This document shows, piece after piece, positions 23,325-25,332 of a stretch of 25,332 nt of DNA (positions within the stretch are counted from its first letter, which is position 1; the number at the start of each line of letters is the position of its first letter). Origin of the DNA: Promethearchaeota archaeon (GTDB taxonomy: Archaea; Asgardarchaeota; Lokiarchaeia; Sigynarchaeales; SOKP01); NCBI GenBank assembly GCA_004524425.1, contig SDNN01000018.1:1-25332 (forward strand), given 5' to 3'. The translations under genes and the position numbers were made by a program. The notes beneath the pieces were generated by a model. That model was given only the letters and a program-made list of their open reading frames with translations, was not told where the DNA came from and made no database searches.

Positions 23325-23335
23325 ATTTTAAATAC
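23325..23335 (-). promoter_or_regulatory. TATA box for the membrane protein gene
   Basis: Minus strand GTATTTAAAAT about 55 bp upstream of the GTG at 23274; the expected initiation point is inside the inverted repeat. Confidence 0.4.
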
Positions 23336-23371
23336 ATTTTTTATTTTTTTAGGAGAGAATTTCACTTAATA

Positions 23372-24274
23372 TTAGATACTCGCAAAAATAAAGGCAATCA
23401 AGCCAAGAAACGCTCCAACTTTTAATAGTAGACTTATTTTTTTTAGGTTGCCTTTCTCAAAATTTCCACGAAGTGATAAGAAAACAGCAGCGATGACGTC
23501 TACCAAACCAAAAATCATTGATATTAAAAATAACGTGGGATTGATAATGTTCGTGAAATAAGGTAAAACAAAAAAGATTATGGCTAAAATTTCAAATACC
23601 ACTGCAGATGCCATTGCTTTTTTAATTCCAAGCCTTATTGCCAATGTCTTTACACCTTCTTCTCTATCTCCTTCGATGTCTTCACAACCTTTGACGATTT
23701 CTCGAGAAAGTAAGAGAAAGAATGATGTTAAAAAGAAGAAATAAATATAAATTGGAATGAGTGAGCTGTTTAAAATAGCTCCATAAATGAGACCGATTGA
23801 AAACGATACACTGACTATTAAATTCCCATAGAAACCGGATTTTTTTCCCCAAGCAGCATATAACCATCCAATAAAACCGAAGAAAATTGCTAATAACACA
23901 TTCAAACCACTTAAGTCGAAAAATAACCAATGAAAAATGGAAAGTAAAACTCCAATTCCAAAGGTGAGCCCAAATAAGACTCTTGCTTGAGTTATACTTA
24001 ACTCGCCTCTTGGTAGCGGGCGGTTAGGTCTATTGATTTTATCGATTTCCAGGTCGTATATATCATTAATAATCATCCCAGAAGCGGCGATTGCAAAATA
24101 AGTCAACACTCCTAAAATTAAGTTAATAACTAAAATATTAAAAGGAACACTTGTTCTCGTGTTCAATAAACCTATAATTACAGTTAGAGACCCCATAATA
24201 CAATTGACAGGTCTCATGATGTTAATACTTGCTGAAATAAAACCTCTCTCGTTAGATGTGTTTTCAGTTTCCAT
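23372..24274 (-). CDS. UbiA prenyltransferase, probable digeranylgeranylglyceryl phosphate synthase
   Basis: A 300-residue integral membrane prenyltransferase. In archaea the closest role is transfer of the second geranylgeranyl group to GGGP, making DGGGP, the core of ether lipids. Two Asp-rich Mg2+-pyrophosphate motifs are seen: NDIYDLEIDKINRPNRP (70-86, Asp71/74/78) and EIVKGCEDIEGDREEG (192-207, Asp199/Asp203). The following KTLAIRLG is typical. N-terminal MRPVNCIMGSLTVIIG (20-35) matches the start of the DGGGP synthase group, with about eight or nine membrane segments. Start is the ATG at 24274. Other UbiA clients (quinone or haem side chains) are possible but the pattern favours lipid synthesis. 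It is the only lipid gene here, upstream of an unknown membrane protein. Confidence 0.87.
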   Translation of the reverse strand: METENTSNERGFISASINIMRPVNCIMGSLTVIIGLLNTRTSVPFNILVINLILGVLTYFAIAASGMIINDIYDLEIDKINRPNRPLPRGELSITQARVLFGLTFGIGVLLSIFHWLFFDLSGLNVLLAIFFGFIGWLYAAWGKKSGFYGNLIVSVSFSIGLIYGAILNSSLIPIYIYFFFLTSFFLLLSREIVKGCEDIEGDREEGVKTLAIRLGIKKAMASAVVFEILAIIFFVLPYFTNIINPTLFLISMIFGLVDVIAAVFLSLRGNFEKGNLKKISLLLKVGAFLGLIAFIFASI

Positions 24275-24518
24275 CGGTAATATAATGAACCTTCATTATT
24301 TTTTAATCATTTCGGTTTGATTTCATTTTGAAAGAGAAATAAATATGAGAAAGAAAAAAAATTATAGTTTAGATTTTTTATTATAAATTAGTTCTAATTC
24401 AATTTTTTTTTATAATTAATAGTACAATTCGAGTTATACGTAAAAATATATTAATTAGAATAATTAGTATAATGTTAATATTATAATGGAACAATTATAG
24501 ACAAACAACAATTTATCA

Positions 24519-25332
24519 ATGAGTAAAAAAGCTAACTTAAATCAAAAACACTGGAAAGAAAATATTGCTATCTATATTACGTTCAACGGGTTACCTCTAT
24601 TTAACTTACCCTATAAAACAGAGGATGATAGCTATATATTAAAATCAAGCTTTTTACATACTATTGATATCCTCGCAGAAGAAACAAGAAAAAAGTTTGG
24701 AAAAACAGCAGATTTTTATGGTTTTGATCTTATCGATTATATTCAAGTGGAAGTCATGGAAATAAGTAGTGAAGGACTGAAGAGTGAAAATAAAATTAGA
24801 TTATTCCTTCAAACTCCATATAGAAAAACGCCAATTAATAGAACTCCTTTAATCACATTATTTGGGGCAACATTAGACCTTATTGCTAAAATCAATAATC
24901 ATGAGATAAATATAATTCGTAAGGCTGAAACAACTGAATATTTTAAAGAAAAATTGAAAGAAAAAGGGTATTCTTTAGATAGAGTGATTAACGAATTAGA
25001 ACATCTTAAAACATCCGAAGATCATTTTATAGATTACATGCCAATATCATTATACTCAATAATGGAAGGGGAAAAAGATGAAGGAGCTAATGAATTGTAC
25101 GAAGTGGGAAATTATAATAAGGGTAGTTATAAGCAAAATCCCGTTAAAACTGAAGCAGGAAAATTAACATTTGACTCAGGGTTGATTATTAGTTTAGCAG
25201 AAGCACTCAAATCATATCAATCAGCAGCCAATATAGAGACAGAATCAATTATTCTTAGATTTAGCGATTATTCAATAGGAATTTACTATGATAAAGACGA
25301 TTTACCCGTTATTAGTGTTTTTATCCCTGGTA
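24519..25332 (+). CDS. Unrecognised protein, 3' end outside window
   Basis: From the ATG at 24519 a single frame stays open for 271 codons to the right edge, so this is a real gene cut by the window. It starts MSKKANLNQKHWKENI and continues with IYITFNGLPLFNLPYK, a strand-turn-strand pattern, then a helix (LHTIDILAEETRKKFG), then IQVEVMEISSEG and IRLFLQTP. This arrangement recalls longin or roadblock-like small alpha/beta domains that are abundant in Asgard archaea, but the match is by pattern only. A helical linker (about 140-175) leads to a second part with GKLTFDSGLIISLAEAL and SIILRFSDYSIGIYYDKDDLPVISVF, possibly another such domain. No Shine-Dalgarno site is visible; AT-rich DNA with TATATTAATT near 24447 may hold the promoter. 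Confidence 0.75.
   Translation, partial: MSKKANLNQKHWKENIAIYITFNGLPLFNLPYKTEDDSYILKSSFLHTIDILAEETRKKFGKTADFYGFDLIDYIQVEVMEISSEGLKSENKIRLFLQTPYRKTPINRTPLITLFGATLDLIAKINNHEINIIRKAETTEYFKEKLKEKGYSLDRVINELEHLKTSEDHFIDYMPISLYSIMEGEKDEGANELYEVGNYNKGSYKQNPVKTEAGKLTFDSGLIISLAEALKSYQSAANIETESIILRFSDYSIGIYYDKDDLPVISVFIPG

Noticed and set aside
1..25332. CRISPR arrays, insertion sequences, phage genes or other mobile elements
   Set aside because: No regularly spaced repeats, transposase or integrase motifs, or terminal inverted repeats were seen; the lone DNA methyltransferase is not enough to call a mobile or defence island.

Overview
The window is AT-rich (roughly two thirds A+T) and reads as a stretch of anaerobic archaeal chromosome. 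The clearest domain markers are two enzymes of methanopterin biosynthesis (beta-RFAP synthase MptG and dihydroneopterin aldolase MptD), a UbiA prenyltransferase of the archaeal ether-lipid type, a DUF447 flavoprotein, TATA-box promoters and poly-T terminators. The mix of glycyl-radical metabolism, H4MPT cofactor genes, LarE and several unrecognised proteins would fit an Asgard (Lokiarchaeia-like) archaeon. That placement is an inference; no phylogenetic marker is present to prove it.

Layout. (1) 1-10.3 kb looks catabolic: a glycyl radical enzyme cut by the left edge, an MFS transporter, a nucleoside-hydrolase-like protein, an N-acyl-D-amino-acid deacylase-like amidohydrolase, a Nudix hydrolase, a GPH/MelB-type symporter, the glycyl-radical activating enzyme and a tandem split-barrel flavoprotein. 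The activase lies about 6.5 kb from the radical enzyme, and the strands alternate, so this is a neighbourhood rather than one operon. (2) 10.3-14.1 kb holds an unrecognised 466-residue protein, then a DUF447 flavoprotein converging on mptG-mptD. (3) 14.2-17.5 kb is a ferrous iron uptake locus: feoB and feoA on the minus strand, and a second feoA on the plus strand across a 509-bp gap. That gap carries two copies of a 14-bp DtxR-like operator (13 of 14 bases identical) and a small ORF. (4) 17.7-20.8 kb holds a PurM/HypE-like AIR-synthase-related protein, a 7-TM sensor-like membrane protein and a LarE-type sulfur transferase. (5) 20.9-25.3 kb holds a solitary N6-adenine DNA methyltransferase, a membrane protein with an inverted repeat at its promoter, a DGGGP-synthase-like UbiA protein, and a gene cut by the right edge.

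Working together: the radical enzyme and its activase form an oxygen-sensitive pair that two transporters and two hydrolases may feed. The iron locus would supply Fe(II) for the Fe-S and radical enzymes. mptG and mptD serve the C1 carrier tetrahydromethanopterin. I saw no tRNA, rRNA, CRISPR array, insertion sequence or phage gene. The points most worth following are the feo regulatory region, the paired CX3C motifs in both FeoA copies, the unusual catabolic cluster, and the unrecognised proteins.
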